This document shows positions 18,316 to 25,916 of a DNA stretch of 64,000 nt, piece by piece. The position numbers and the translations under genes were made by a program. The DNA comes from Bacteroidia bacterium (GTDB lineage: Bacteria > Bacteroidota > Bacteroidia > Palsa-965). The first letter of the stretch is position 1. Each line of letters opens with the position of its first letter. The DNA lies in assembly GCA_025454955.1 (NCBI GenBank), contig JALONL010000029.1:1-64000 (forward strand). Reading direction: 5' to 3'. Under the pieces are notes generated by a model. That model was given only the letters and a program-made list of their open reading frames with translations. It ran no database searches and was not told where the DNA came from.

Positions 18316-19371
18316 ATGAAACAACTTTCTACCCGTGCCATTGCATTACGAATAGGCCTGTGCTGTGCAGGTGTGGCGGGCGCGGTGTTTATTGTGGCCG
18401 CAAAAGGCGATACACCCAACTTCTGGCTCAAACTCCTGCTGCTTTCAGGACTCACTTTTCTGAGCGGCTACCTGCTTTCGGCGTTTCTCATCCGCGATTT
18501 TATCAGCTTTCGCATACGCACGCTGTATAAAACGCTGTACAATGTAAAACAGCAACGCGACGAACCGCTGAACCTGCCCGTTACCGGCGACGATCTTATT
18601 TCGCAGATGCAGCGCGAAGTGGCCGACTGGATGAAAAACCGTTCGAGCGAACTCGAAGACCTTAAAAAACTCGAAACCTACCGCCGCGAATTTCTGGGCA
18701 ATGTATCGCACGAACTGAAAACACCCATTTTTAATATTCAGGGATACATTACCACGCTTCTCGACGGCGGACTGGAAGACGAACAGATAAACCGCAACTA
18801 CCTGCAGCGCGCCGAGAAAAGTGTGGAGCGCATGATTGCCATTATAGACGATCTCGAAGCCATTTCGCGTCTCGAATCGGGCGAACTTACACTCGAACCC
18901 GAAGAATTCGACATTGCCGACCTCATGCGCGAGGTAATGGATGCCCAGGAAATGAAAGCCGGCAGCCGCAACATTACGCTGAAATTCCGCGAAAACTACA
19001 AACCCGTGCGCGTATTTGCCGACAAGCAGCGCATACGACAGGTGCTTACCAACCTTACCACCAACTCCATAAAATACGGCAAAACCGACGGACAAACCGA
19101 AGTGCGCTTTTACGACATGGACGACCACGTACTGGTAGAAGTGGCCGACAACGGCATTGGCATTGCCCGCGAACACCTGTCGCGTTTGTTTGAGCGTTTT
19201 TACCGTGTTGACAAAGGCCGCTCGCGCGATCAGGGAGGAACAGGTTTGGGACTGGCCATTGTAAAACACATACTCGAAGCACACGGCCAAACCATAAACG
19301 TGCGCAGTACCGAGGGTGTGGGCTCTACTTTTTCGTTTACCCTTCCGCGCCGGGCCGCTAAAGCCGTTTAG
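18316..19371 (+). CDS. PhoR-like sensor histidine kinase without a large sensor domain
   Basis: A 351-residue membrane kinase, likely partner of the regulator at 15468. There are two hydrophobic segments at about 9-28 and 37-58 separated by fewer than ten residues, then a linker (about 60-120), the HisKA H-box FLGNVSHELKTPIFNIQGY with His132, and the ATPase motifs: N-box LTNLTTNSIKYG, G1 VADNGIGIA, F-box LFERFYRVDKG, G2 GGTGLGLAIVKH. There is no periplasmic domain and no recognisable PAS domain, so the signal must come through the membrane or a partner. PhoR kinases that sense via the Pst-PhoU complex fit this; the match is inference. I chose the ATG at 18316 because an upstream start adds only nine polar residues. 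Confidence 0.9.
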   Translation: MKQLSTRAIALRIGLCCAGVAGAVFIVAAKGDTPNFWLKLLLLSGLTFLSGYLLSAFLIRDFISFRIRTLYKTLYNVKQQRDEPLNLPVTGDDLISQMQREVADWMKNRSSELEDLKKLETYRREFLGNVSHELKTPIFNIQGYITTLLDGGLEDEQINRNYLQRAEKSVERMIAIIDDLEAISRLESGELTLEPEEFDIADLMREVMDAQEMKAGSRNITLKFRENYKPVRVFADKQRIRQVLTNLTTNSIKYGKTDGQTEVRFYDMDDHVLVEVADNGIGIAREHLSRLFERFYRVDKGRSRDQGGTGLGLAIVKHILEAHGQTINVRSTEGVGSTFSFTLPRRAAKAV

Positions 19372-19489
19372 TACCGCGCTGCACAAGGCTTACGCGTTTT
19401 TCATCTGATTTTTTGAAAACTACCTGTTCTGTCTTCATCGGGCAGGAATGTATCTTTACCCCACTTCAAAACCCAATTCAGCTTAACAC

Positions 19490-20785
19490 ATGAAGAAACT
19501 TTTCCTTTCCATCACGCTTCTGCTGGCACTTTCAGGCCTCCGTGCCCAGCAGCCTGCGCATTGCGGCACCATGGACGTTCATGCACAGCACCGTTCCAAT
19601 CCGCAAAACCTTGCCGGCATGATGCAGGCCGAAACTGCTGCCCGTGAATGGCGCGAAAACCATCCGTCGGGTGTAATGCAGCGCAGCGGCGGCAATCCGG
19701 TGCTTACCATTCCGGTGGTGGTGCATGTGCTTTACAAAGATGCCACGCAAAACATCACCGATCAGCAGATCAATTCGCAGATTGCCGTGCTCAACGAAGA
19801 TTTCCGCGCCATGAACGCCAACATCAGTTCATTGCCTCCTGTGTTCGACACACTGGCAGCCGATGTGGAAGTGGAGTTTTGTCTCGCCAGCCTCGATCCC
19901 AACGGTAATCCTACCAACGGCATTACCCGCACTTCCACCACTGGCGGCTTGATTCTGGGCTACTTCAATCCGTTTACCGAAGATGCCAAGTTCGACTCCA
20001 CCGGAGGCAAAAACGCCTGGCCCACCGATCGTTACCTGAACATCTGGGTTTGCGAACTTTTCCCCGGCCTGTTGGGCTATGCACAGTTTCCCGGCGATGA
20101 TCCGCTTACCGACGGCGTGGTAATTACCTACACCGCATTCGGCACCATTGGCACAGTTACAGCGCCCAGCATACTCGGCCGCACCACCACGCACGAAGTG
20201 GGTCACTGGATGGGTCTCTACCACATCTGGGGCGACGACAGCGACTGCACCACCGGCAGCGATTCCATTGCCGACACACCCAACGCCTCATCAGCCTCAC
20301 AGAGCGACTGCCAGACCACCCGCAACAGTTGCAACAACGAAGATCCCTGGTGGGGTGTAATTGATCCGCCCGATATGGTGCAGAACTACATGGACTACTC
20401 GCACGACTCGTGCATGGCCATGTTTTCGAAAGGGCAGAAAGTGCGTATGCACTCTTTCCTGTATGGCGATGCACGCCGTTTCGCGCTGTTCAGTTCCACC
20501 GCAGGCTGTGCGCCGCAGGGAGTAAATGAGCATCAGTTTCAGCTTGCCGATTTCTTCAGCATCTATCCCAATCCCACACAAGGCGTGGTAAACGTATCAT
20601 ATTACGGCCACGAAAACGCACAGATGAACATTGAAGTACTCGACCTGAACGGACGCACAGTAAGCGCGTTTACTACCAGTTCGTACAACTATACCATCGA
20701 CCTGAGCAATTTGCCCGCCGGTGTATATGCCCTGCGTTTCAGCGGCGAGGCCGGTGTGGCGGTGAAGCAGGTGGTGATACAGTAA
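19490..20785 (+). CDS. Secreted M43 (pappalysin/cytophagalysin-type) zinc metalloprotease with T9SS sorting domain
   Basis: A 431-residue exported protease. A signal peptide (MKKLFLSITLLLALSGLRA) is followed by a propeptide-like stretch and the catalytic domain with IPVVVHVLYKD near its start. The metzincin zinc motif HEVGHWMGLYH (His235, Glu236, His239, His245) and the Met-turn region NYMDYSHDSCM (about residue 300) are intact, so the enzyme should be active. Cysteines in DDSDC, SDCQTTRNSCNNED and HDSC could form disulfides. The C-terminal 80 or so residues are a type A T9SS domain (IYPNPTQGVVNVSYYG through GVYALRFSG). It is transcribed alone and followed by a terminator. It is probably surface-attached or secreted, with unknown substrate. 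Confidence 0.93.
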   Translation: MKKLFLSITLLLALSGLRAQQPAHCGTMDVHAQHRSNPQNLAGMMQAETAAREWRENHPSGVMQRSGGNPVLTIPVVVHVLYKDATQNITDQQINSQIAVLNEDFRAMNANISSLPPVFDTLAADVEVEFCLASLDPNGNPTNGITRTSTTGGLILGYFNPFTEDAKFDSTGGKNAWPTDRYLNIWVCELFPGLLGYAQFPGDDPLTDGVVITYTAFGTIGTVTAPSILGRTTTHEVGHWMGLYHIWGDDSDCTTGSDSIADTPNASSASQSDCQTTRNSCNNEDPWWGVIDPPDMVQNYMDYSHDSCMAMFSKGQKVRMHSFLYGDARRFALFSSTAGCAPQGVNEHQFQLADFFSIYPNPTQGVVNVSYYGHENAQMNIEVLDLNGRTVSAFTTSSYNYTIDLSNLPAGVYALRFSGEAGVAVKQVVIQ

Positions 20786-20819
20786 TTGAAGGGTAATTTT
20801 TTAGTAGTTTGTTTGCCTT

Positions 20820-20857
20820 GCGGCGCACCTTGCTGAATCGGGTGCGCCGCTTTATTT
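20820..20857 (+). terminator. Terminator after the M43 protease gene
   Basis: GCGGCGCACC / GGTGCGCCGC stem (20820-20829 with 20841-20850), 11-nt loop, then TTTATTT. The following bases are the first unit of the repeat cluster. Confidence 0.88.
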
Positions 20858-21073
20858 CGACAGGCTCAATAAGACAGGCTTAATTTCGACAAGCTCAATT
20901 TCGACAAGCTCAATTTCGACTGGCTCAATTTCGACTGTTCCAATATACGTGCCGCCGGGGGCTTCGACGGACTCAGCCGCCGGGGAGCATTGTACTTTCC
21001 GGTGGCTTCGACAGGCTCAGCCGCCGGGGAGCATTGTACTTTCCGGTGGCTTCGACAGGCTCAGCCGCCGGGA
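20855..21073. repeat. Cluster of TTCGACAGGCTCA repeats, forward orientation, with a 44-bp tandem block
   Basis: At 20855-20935 a 15-nt unit TTCGACAAGCTCAAT (variants with CAGG, CTGG) is repeated about five times. At 20961, 21005 and 21049 a longer unit starts GGCTTCGACAGGCTCAGCCG and continues CCGGGGAGCATTGTACTTTC, with an exact 44-bp period. No reading frame here looks like a gene. The core TTCGACAGGCTCA is a repeat I associate with intergenic DNA of Bacteroidota and other phyla. Confidence 0.85.
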
Positions 21074-21115
21074 TTGTAATTATGCTAAAGGGGAAATTAA
21101 AAACACTATTTCTTT

Positions 21116-21465
21116 GCGGTGATTGAGCTTGTCGAAATCACAGCGATGCAATACTCAAATCCGAAACGATAATCCAACACTCAGATCACCTGCGGTGATT
21201 GAGCCTGTCGCGGTGATTGAGCCTGTCAAAATCACAGCGATGCAATACTCTAATCCGAAACGATAATCCAACACTCAGATCACCTGCGGTGATTGAGCCT
21301 GTTGCGGTGATTGAGCCTGTCGAAATCACCACAATGCAATACTCAAATTCAAGACGATAATCCATTACTCAGATCCCTTGCGGTGATTGAGCTTGTCGAA
21401 ATCACAGGAATGCAAAGCTCAAATCCGAAATGATAATCCAATACTCAAATTCAAAACGATATTTC
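21116..21465. repeat. 76/94-bp tandem repeats carrying TGAGCCTGTCGAA in reverse orientation
   Basis: GCGGTGATTGAGC starts at 21116, 21192, 21286 and 21380, with internal second copies at 21210 and 21304. The period is 76 bp for the first unit and 94 bp for the next two, the extra 18 bp being a local duplication of GCGGTGATTGAGCCTGTC. The rest of each unit (AATCACAGCGATGCAATACTC, with TAATCCAACACTCAGATCAC) degenerates towards the 3' end. The core motif is the reverse complement of that in 20855-21073, so the two clusters face each other. The tract ends at the stop codon of the glycosyltransferase at 21471. Confidence 0.85.
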
Positions 21466-21470
21466 AAAAC

Positions 21471-22541
21471 TCAATTCATACTCCCCGAAACCAACTCCTC
21501 CACCGCCCCGCTCAGCCACTGCGAATCAATACCCACCGAAAGCGGCGCAATATTCTCCACCTCTTCCAATGCCTGCGCCAGATTAAACTGGCTCTGCTCC
21601 TGCATCACAATACGATTTTGTGCGGCGAGGGTTTGCGCGAGATATTCCTGCTCGGTTTGTCCGGGTGCGGGAACGGCTATGAAGCGGCAGCCCACGGCGG
21701 CGGCATCGCAGAGCGTGGAATAGCCGGAGCGGCTGATGACGCAGTGTGCGGTTTCGAAAAATTGCTGTAACTCGGCAGTGGGGAGATGCGGATAAACTGT
21801 GATGTTTTTATCGGTCACGGGCCCGCTTTTCTGGCCGGGCATTCCGCGCACGAGTATGCAGGGGCGATTGATCTGATGCAGCTGCGGCACAAGCAGGCGT
21901 TCGAAAAGCGTGCGCTGCGGCTCGGGGCCGCTGAGCAAAACGAGAAGGTGTGTGGCCGGCGATTTTGTGGCGGGTGAGTGAAAGCGGGTGAGCGGGCCGA
22001 TGAAGTGCTGCGGAATTTTAAGTGCGGGGCCATCGTGCGAAAGTGCGCCGGAGAGGTTGCCTGCGCCGGGAAGATCGGGAATCCAGATCTGCTGGAAACG
22101 CCCCAGCATACGGCGGTTGAAGGTGGCCGCCATGCCAAAGCCGGGCGGCGTTTGCAGGTGCAGCTGGTGCGTAATGCACACACTGGGCACACGGTCGCTG
22201 CGAATGCCGAAACGGTTGTCGGAAATTACAGCCGTGTAATTGCGCTGGCTGATGAGTGTGTCGAGCTGGTGATACTCGGCCCTCATGACGCGCATTACGC
22301 GGGGCGTTTGCATGAGCAGGTGCCAGCCGCGCATACCGTTTGCGGTGTAGGTAATGCCGTATTCGGGAAGCGTATGCAGGGTGAGTTGCGGAAATTCGCG
22401 GCGCAGAAAGGCTATGCCGCTGCCCGATGCGCCAAGCTCTACCTCGGCTCCGGCCTTTAGCAGCGCATGTATTACCGGCACGCAGCGGGTGGCGTGGCCA
22501 AGTCCCCAGTCGAGCGGGGCTAAAAAAATGCGTGCAGGCAT
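21471..22541 (-). CDS. Glycosyltransferase, GT28/MurG-like
   Basis: A 356-residue GT-B glycosyltransferase. The N-terminus, FLAPLDWGLGHATRCVPVIH, is the glycine-rich MurG-like acceptor loop. The C-terminal donor domain has PCILVRGMPGQ, then FFETAHCVISRSGYSTLCDA and RFIAVPAPGQTEQEYLAQTL, the usual UDP-sugar pocket including the S-R-S-G-Y loop and the downstream Gln/Glu pair. It is not MurG itself, as it lacks the canonical GGSQGA loop; UDP-N-acetylglucosamine:LPS or glycolipid synthesis is plausible. It is divergent from trmB with 47 bp between the starts. The 3' end abuts the 94-bp repeat tract. Confidence 0.85.
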   Translation of the reverse strand: MPARIFLAPLDWGLGHATRCVPVIHALLKAGAEVELGASGSGIAFLRREFPQLTLHTLPEYGITYTANGMRGWHLLMQTPRVMRVMRAEYHQLDTLISQRNYTAVISDNRFGIRSDRVPSVCITHQLHLQTPPGFGMAATFNRRMLGRFQQIWIPDLPGAGNLSGALSHDGPALKIPQHFIGPLTRFHSPATKSPATHLLVLLSGPEPQRTLFERLLVPQLHQINRPCILVRGMPGQKSGPVTDKNITVYPHLPTAELQQFFETAHCVISRSGYSTLCDAAAVGCRFIAVPAPGQTEQEYLAQTLAAQNRIVMQEQSQFNLAQALEEVENIAPLSVGIDSQWLSGAVEELVSGSMN

Positions 22542-22573
22542 GTTTTCAAAGATAGTGTTTCGCCGAGGGTTTT

Positions 22574-22581
22574 TATTTTTG
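22574..22581 (+). promoter_or_regulatory. -7 box of trmB
   Basis: TATTTTTG matches TAnnTTTG perfectly and ends only 7 nt before the trmB ATG, so the transcript would start at or very near the start codon. Confidence 0.6.
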
Positions 22582-22588
22582 CAGCGTT

Positions 22589-23272
22589 ATGGCCAAAAAC
22601 AAGCTGTTCCGCTTCCGCGAAATGAAAACCATGCCCAACGTGGCTGAGTTTATGCACACCGATATTGCCCAGGGCCCGCTCAAACTTAAAGGACAGTGGA
22701 ACAGCGGCTACTTTAAAAACAACCACCCGCTGGTGCTCGAACTGGGCTGCGGCAAAGGCGAATACACGGTAAATCTGGCCAAACGCTATCCCGAAAAAAA
22801 TTTCATTGGCATAGACGTAAAAGGCTCGCGCATGTATGTAGGTGCGCGCGACGCGCTGGATAATGAAATGAAAAACGTGGCCTTTCTGCGCACGCGTATC
22901 GACTTTATTACTTCGTGCTTTGCCGAAAACGAGGTGGACGAAATCTGGATTACCTTCCCCGATCCGCAGCCCCAGAAACCGCGCAAACGACTCACCTCGC
23001 ACCTGTTCCTCTCGCGCTACCGCCATTTTTTAAAGCCGGGCGGCATCATTCACCTCAAAACCGACAGTGTGCTGATGCACGATTCGACGCTGGAAGTAAT
23101 TGCACAAGGCAAACACGAATTGATTGAAGCATCGCGCAATATTTACCACGACGGCATTGCGCGCGATTTGGTACTTACCGAAATTCAAACCACTTACGAG
23201 AAAAAGTACCTGGCAGCAGGAAAGCCGATTACGTATCTGAGTTTCAGGCTTGGAGAAGAGAAGTTATTTTAA
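22589..23272 (+). CDS. trmB: tRNA (guanine(46)-N7)-methyltransferase
   Basis: A 227-residue SAM-dependent enzyme that methylates N7 of G46 in the variable loop of tRNAs. The SAM motif VLELGCGKGEYTVNLA (about residues 50-65), the IGIDVKGSRMYVGA segment, and the substrate-binding IWITFPDPQPQKPRKRLTS (about 119-137) are all present, as is the C-terminal TEIQTTYEKKYLAAGKPITY. Length and motif spacing are as in the TrmB family. It has its own promoter divergent from the glycosyltransferase, and a nested palindrome follows its stop codon. Confidence 0.96.
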   Translation: MAKNKLFRFREMKTMPNVAEFMHTDIAQGPLKLKGQWNSGYFKNNHPLVLELGCGKGEYTVNLAKRYPEKNFIGIDVKGSRMYVGARDALDNEMKNVAFLRTRIDFITSCFAENEVDEIWITFPDPQPQKPRKRLTSHLFLSRYRHFLKPGGIIHLKTDSVLMHDSTLEVIAQGKHELIEASRNIYHDGIARDLVLTEIQTTYEKKYLAAGKPITYLSFRLGEEKLF

Positions 23273-23299
23273 TGAACAGGCGGTACTTAAACTAGCCCG

Positions 23300-23425
23300 G
23301 ATTGCAGCGGAAATTTGCCAAAACAAAAAATAGCAGAATCCCCCTTCGAGGTCTTTTTTGACCTCGAAGGGTTGCAGCAACAGATTGTTTTTTGTTTTGG
23401 CAAATTGTAGCGTAAAGCCGGAGGG
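23300..23425. repeat. Nested palindromic element, copy 1
   Basis: Outer stem: 19 bp perfect, AATTTGCCAAAACAAAAAA (23312-23330) with its complement at 23388-23406. Inner stem: 12 bp perfect, CCCTTCGAGGTC (23342-23353) with GACCTCGAAGGG (23360-23371), T6 loop. Flanks GATTGCAGCGGAAA and ATTGTAGCGTAAA are imperfect direct repeats. It lies between the convergent trmB and TRIC genes. The inner hairpin followed by T-rich sequence may serve as a bidirectional terminator. Confidence 0.85.
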
Positions 23426-23465
23426 AAAGGTATTTTATTGCTTCCCCGTTTCGCTCCAACTAATT

Positions 23466-23640
23466 TTATTAGAACTCATCTCAAAATTACTTTTCGAGAT
23501 TTTTCCAAGTATTTTTCGCTATGGCGAGCATCTTTTCGCAGGGCATAGTTGGCGACTCTGTCTAAGAAAAGAAGAGATGCCAGAGCGAAAAAGACGCAGC
23601 GAAAAATCCGGAAGTGTAATTATGAGATGAGTTCTATAAT
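23466..23640. repeat. 175-bp imperfect inverted repeat (MITE-like)
   Basis: The left end TTATTAGAACTCATCTCA (from 23466) is the complement of the right end ATGAGATGAGTTCTATAAT (to 23640). Inner parts also pair, for example TATTTTTCGCT with AGCGAAAAA, and GCATCTTTT with AAGAGATGC. The whole would fold into one long interrupted hairpin. No transposase is encoded. The right end touches the stop codon of the gene at 23640, and an isolated matching end lies at 26878-26892. Confidence 0.7.
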
Positions 23641-24251
23641 CAATCCAGCTTCGGCAACGACAACTTATACCTCACCGCCACAATACGCACCCCCGCAATA
23701 AGCACCATACCGCACACCGAGCACACCTGCGGAGGCACTCCAAAATAATCGAGCAGTACATACAGCGAAGCCCCCGCCAAACAGGCAGTGGCATAAATTT
23801 CCTTGCGGAAAATGAGCGGCGTTTCGTTGAGCAGCGTATCGCGTATTACCCCGCCAAACACAGCCGAAAACATACCCAGCATAATGGCCGCCAGCGGATT
23901 TACCCCGGCCAGCAACGATTTCTGCACCCCGAGAATGGTATAAACCGAAATGCCCAGCGTATCGAAAATAAACAACGTGCGCCGCAGTTTGGCCAGCACA
24001 TTGCGAAATACAACCGACACAATTACGCCCGCCCCAATGGCAATTACGTAATGCGCATCGCGTATCCACGCCAGCGGGTGGATGTCGAGCATAATATCGC
24101 GCAGTGAGCCGCCGCCAATGGCCGTAATAAAACCTGTGAATGAAATTCCAAACCAGTCGCGGTGCATTTTCTGATCGGATGCCGCCAGCGCACCCGACAT
24201 GGCAAACATGAGTGTGCCGAAAAGATCGAGGTAATACGGAAAGTGAAGCAT
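23640..24251 (-). CDS. TRIC-type / UPF0126 membrane channel protein
   Basis: A 203-residue integral membrane protein of the bacterial TRIC/YicG (UPF0126) family, thought to form trimeric cation channels in the cytoplasmic membrane. Seven hydrophobic segments are visible. The two internally homologous family motifs are present: FTGFITAIGGGSLRDIML (about residues 36-53) and MLGMFSAVFGGVIRDTLL (about 122-139). Length is typical. It stands alone; its stop codon coincides with the end of the 175-bp inverted repeat. The physiological ion is not known for the bacterial proteins. Confidence 0.9.
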   Translation of the reverse strand: MLHFPYYLDLFGTLMFAMSGALAASDQKMHRDWFGISFTGFITAIGGGSLRDIMLDIHPLAWIRDAHYVIAIGAGVIVSVVFRNVLAKLRRTLFIFDTLGISVYTILGVQKSLLAGVNPLAAIMLGMFSAVFGGVIRDTLLNETPLIFRKEIYATACLAGASLYVLLDYFGVPPQVCSVCGMVLIAGVRIVAVRYKLSLPKLD

Positions 24252-24408
24252 GGTTGTAAGCTGGGCAGGCGCATCAAAATTAGAAAGGAACGGTAAACTG
24301 AGGTATTATTTTTGATGAATTCTGCTGCTTTTTTGCCATACATATAAAAACACTTGCAAAATATGGGCAAAGCAACCTACATTCATGCACATTTCTCCGT
24401 ATTGATTT

Positions 24409-25662
24409 ATGAAAGCACTTCTTCTCGCCTTTTCTTTTTGTGTGTCGCTTGCGCTGCAGGCGCAATTGGTAATTATCCGCAATGCCAATATCATTCCCAT
24501 ACATACCGATACGGTGCTTGTTGGCCAGACGGTGGTAATTGAAAAGGGAATCATAAAAAGCATTGGCCCGGTAGCCGAAATTCCGGCCGATGCGCAGGTG
24601 ATAAACGCCAACGGCATGTTCCTCACACCCGGCCTCATGGACATGCACGCGCACTTAGACAACGATTTTCCGCGCTACGATTATTACCGCTACAGCATGG
24701 CCTGCGGCGTTACACTGATGCGTTCGATGCGCACCATAGAAAGCGACCGCGAACAGCGCGACAAGATAGAAAAAGGCGAACTCACCGGCCCGCACCTCTG
24801 GCTCACTGCCCCGCCCGTGAGCGGCGATTCGAGCTGGAATACAGCCAAAATTTTCAACACCGTGGCCGAGGCAAAAACCAAAGGCTACACCTGCATCAAA
24901 TACCTCGGCGGACTCGACTCGCTGCAGTTTGCACAATTAGCCACCATTGCCAACAATGCCGGTTTACGCATTGCCGGCCACACACCGCCCGGCGGACTGA
25001 CACAGGCCATTGCCACCAAAATGGCCAGCATCGAACATGCGCCCGCACTCTTCAGACTTGCACAGGCCGACACCGCCACACAACGCAAAATCATACGCGA
25101 AATGGCCATTGCCGGAGTGGCATTTTGCCCAAACCTGCATCATTATAACCTCGTTTACAATATGTACACGCCCTACGAACGCGAGTCGATGGCCGGACTG
25201 AAAATTGTTCCGAAAAACATGCTCGCCGCCTGGGACAAAAGCCTGACCTCCACCTGGAAATATATGGACAGTGTGGGCTTTACCGTGGACAAGCAAAAGC
25301 AGCGCATGGGCAGTTTCGGCAAACTCATTCCACTGCTCCACCGCGAAGGCGTAGTACTGCTTTGCAGCCCCGATGTGGGCGAATACAATGTACCCGGCTA
25401 CGCCATGGCCGAGGAAATGATGCAGTTTGTGCGCTACGGCCTCACTCCTTATCAGGCATTGCGCACCGCCACCATAAACCCTGCGCATGTACTTGGCGAA
25501 TACAAACGCGGCACGGTAGCCGTGGGCAACTATGCCGATCTGGTGTTGCTGCCGGAAAATCCGCTGAAAAATTTGCGTGCTTATCAGTATGCACGATATA
25601 CTATTGTAAAAGGCAAGGTGTATAGCACACGTAAGCTGCGTAAGGGAAAATATGTGCCGTGA
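24409..25662 (+). CDS. Secreted metal-dependent amidohydrolase (imidazolonepropionase-like)
   Basis: A 417-residue hydrolase of the amidohydrolase superfamily with a signal peptide (MKALLLAFSFCVSLALQAQ), so it acts outside the cytoplasm. The first metal motif is DMHAHLD (about residue 78). CIKYLGG supplies the lysine often carboxylated in these enzymes. GHTPPG and SIEHAPALF supply two further metal histidines. CSPDVGEYN supplies the Asp. The C-terminal NPAHVLGEYKRGTVAVGNYADLV is the usual composite beta-sandwich domain seen in dipeptidase/prolidase-like members. The substrate cannot be inferred. A palindromic element follows the gene. Confidence 0.88.
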   Translation: MKALLLAFSFCVSLALQAQLVIIRNANIIPIHTDTVLVGQTVVIEKGIIKSIGPVAEIPADAQVINANGMFLTPGLMDMHAHLDNDFPRYDYYRYSMACGVTLMRSMRTIESDREQRDKIEKGELTGPHLWLTAPPVSGDSSWNTAKIFNTVAEAKTKGYTCIKYLGGLDSLQFAQLATIANNAGLRIAGHTPPGGLTQAIATKMASIEHAPALFRLAQADTATQRKIIREMAIAGVAFCPNLHHYNLVYNMYTPYERESMAGLKIVPKNMLAAWDKSLTSTWKYMDSVGFTVDKQKQRMGSFGKLIPLLHREGVVLLCSPDVGEYNVPGYAMAEEMMQFVRYGLTPYQALRTATINPAHVLGEYKRGTVAVGNYADLVLLPENPLKNLRAYQYARYTIVKGKVYSTRKLRKGKYVP

Positions 25663-25714
25663 AAAAAATAATAAGGAGCGAACCTGAATCACTTCTAAAT
25701 ACGGTATGGCTCCC

Positions 25715-25837
25715 GCTTTCCGCTGCAATCAACTAAAACAAAAAAACTAATTGTATTAACCCCTTCGAGGTCTTCGGAGACCTCGAAGGGGCAGCCGTCG
25801 TATTTTTTGTTTTAGTTGATTTCCGCTGCAATCGGGG
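25715..25837. repeat. Nested palindromic element, copy 2
   Basis: Outer stem: 19 bp, AATCAACTAAAACAAAAAA (25727-25745) with its complement at 25803-25821. Inner stem: 14 bp, from CCCCTTCGAGGTC (starting 25760) to its complement ending 25791, closed by a TCGG tetraloop. Flanks: TTTCCGCTGCAATC occurs in direct orientation on both sides. In reverse orientation the whole aligns with copy 1, and the outer-arm differences are matched by compensating changes in the partner arm. It lies between convergent genes. Confidence 0.85.
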
Positions 25838-25916
25838 CTGGAAATTCAATTGGTCAGGTGTTTCAAAGCGATGTCCGATCAGGTCTTAATTATTACAAAT
25901 AAATCAAAACAGAATA

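Noticed and set aside
18445-19386. 313-codon frame antisense to the histidine kinase
   Set aside because: Mirror of kinase codons; the kinase motifs are intact on the plus strand.
20855-21465. Possible CRISPR array
   Set aside because: Repeats vary in length and spacing, spacers are themselves repeated, and no cas gene is present.
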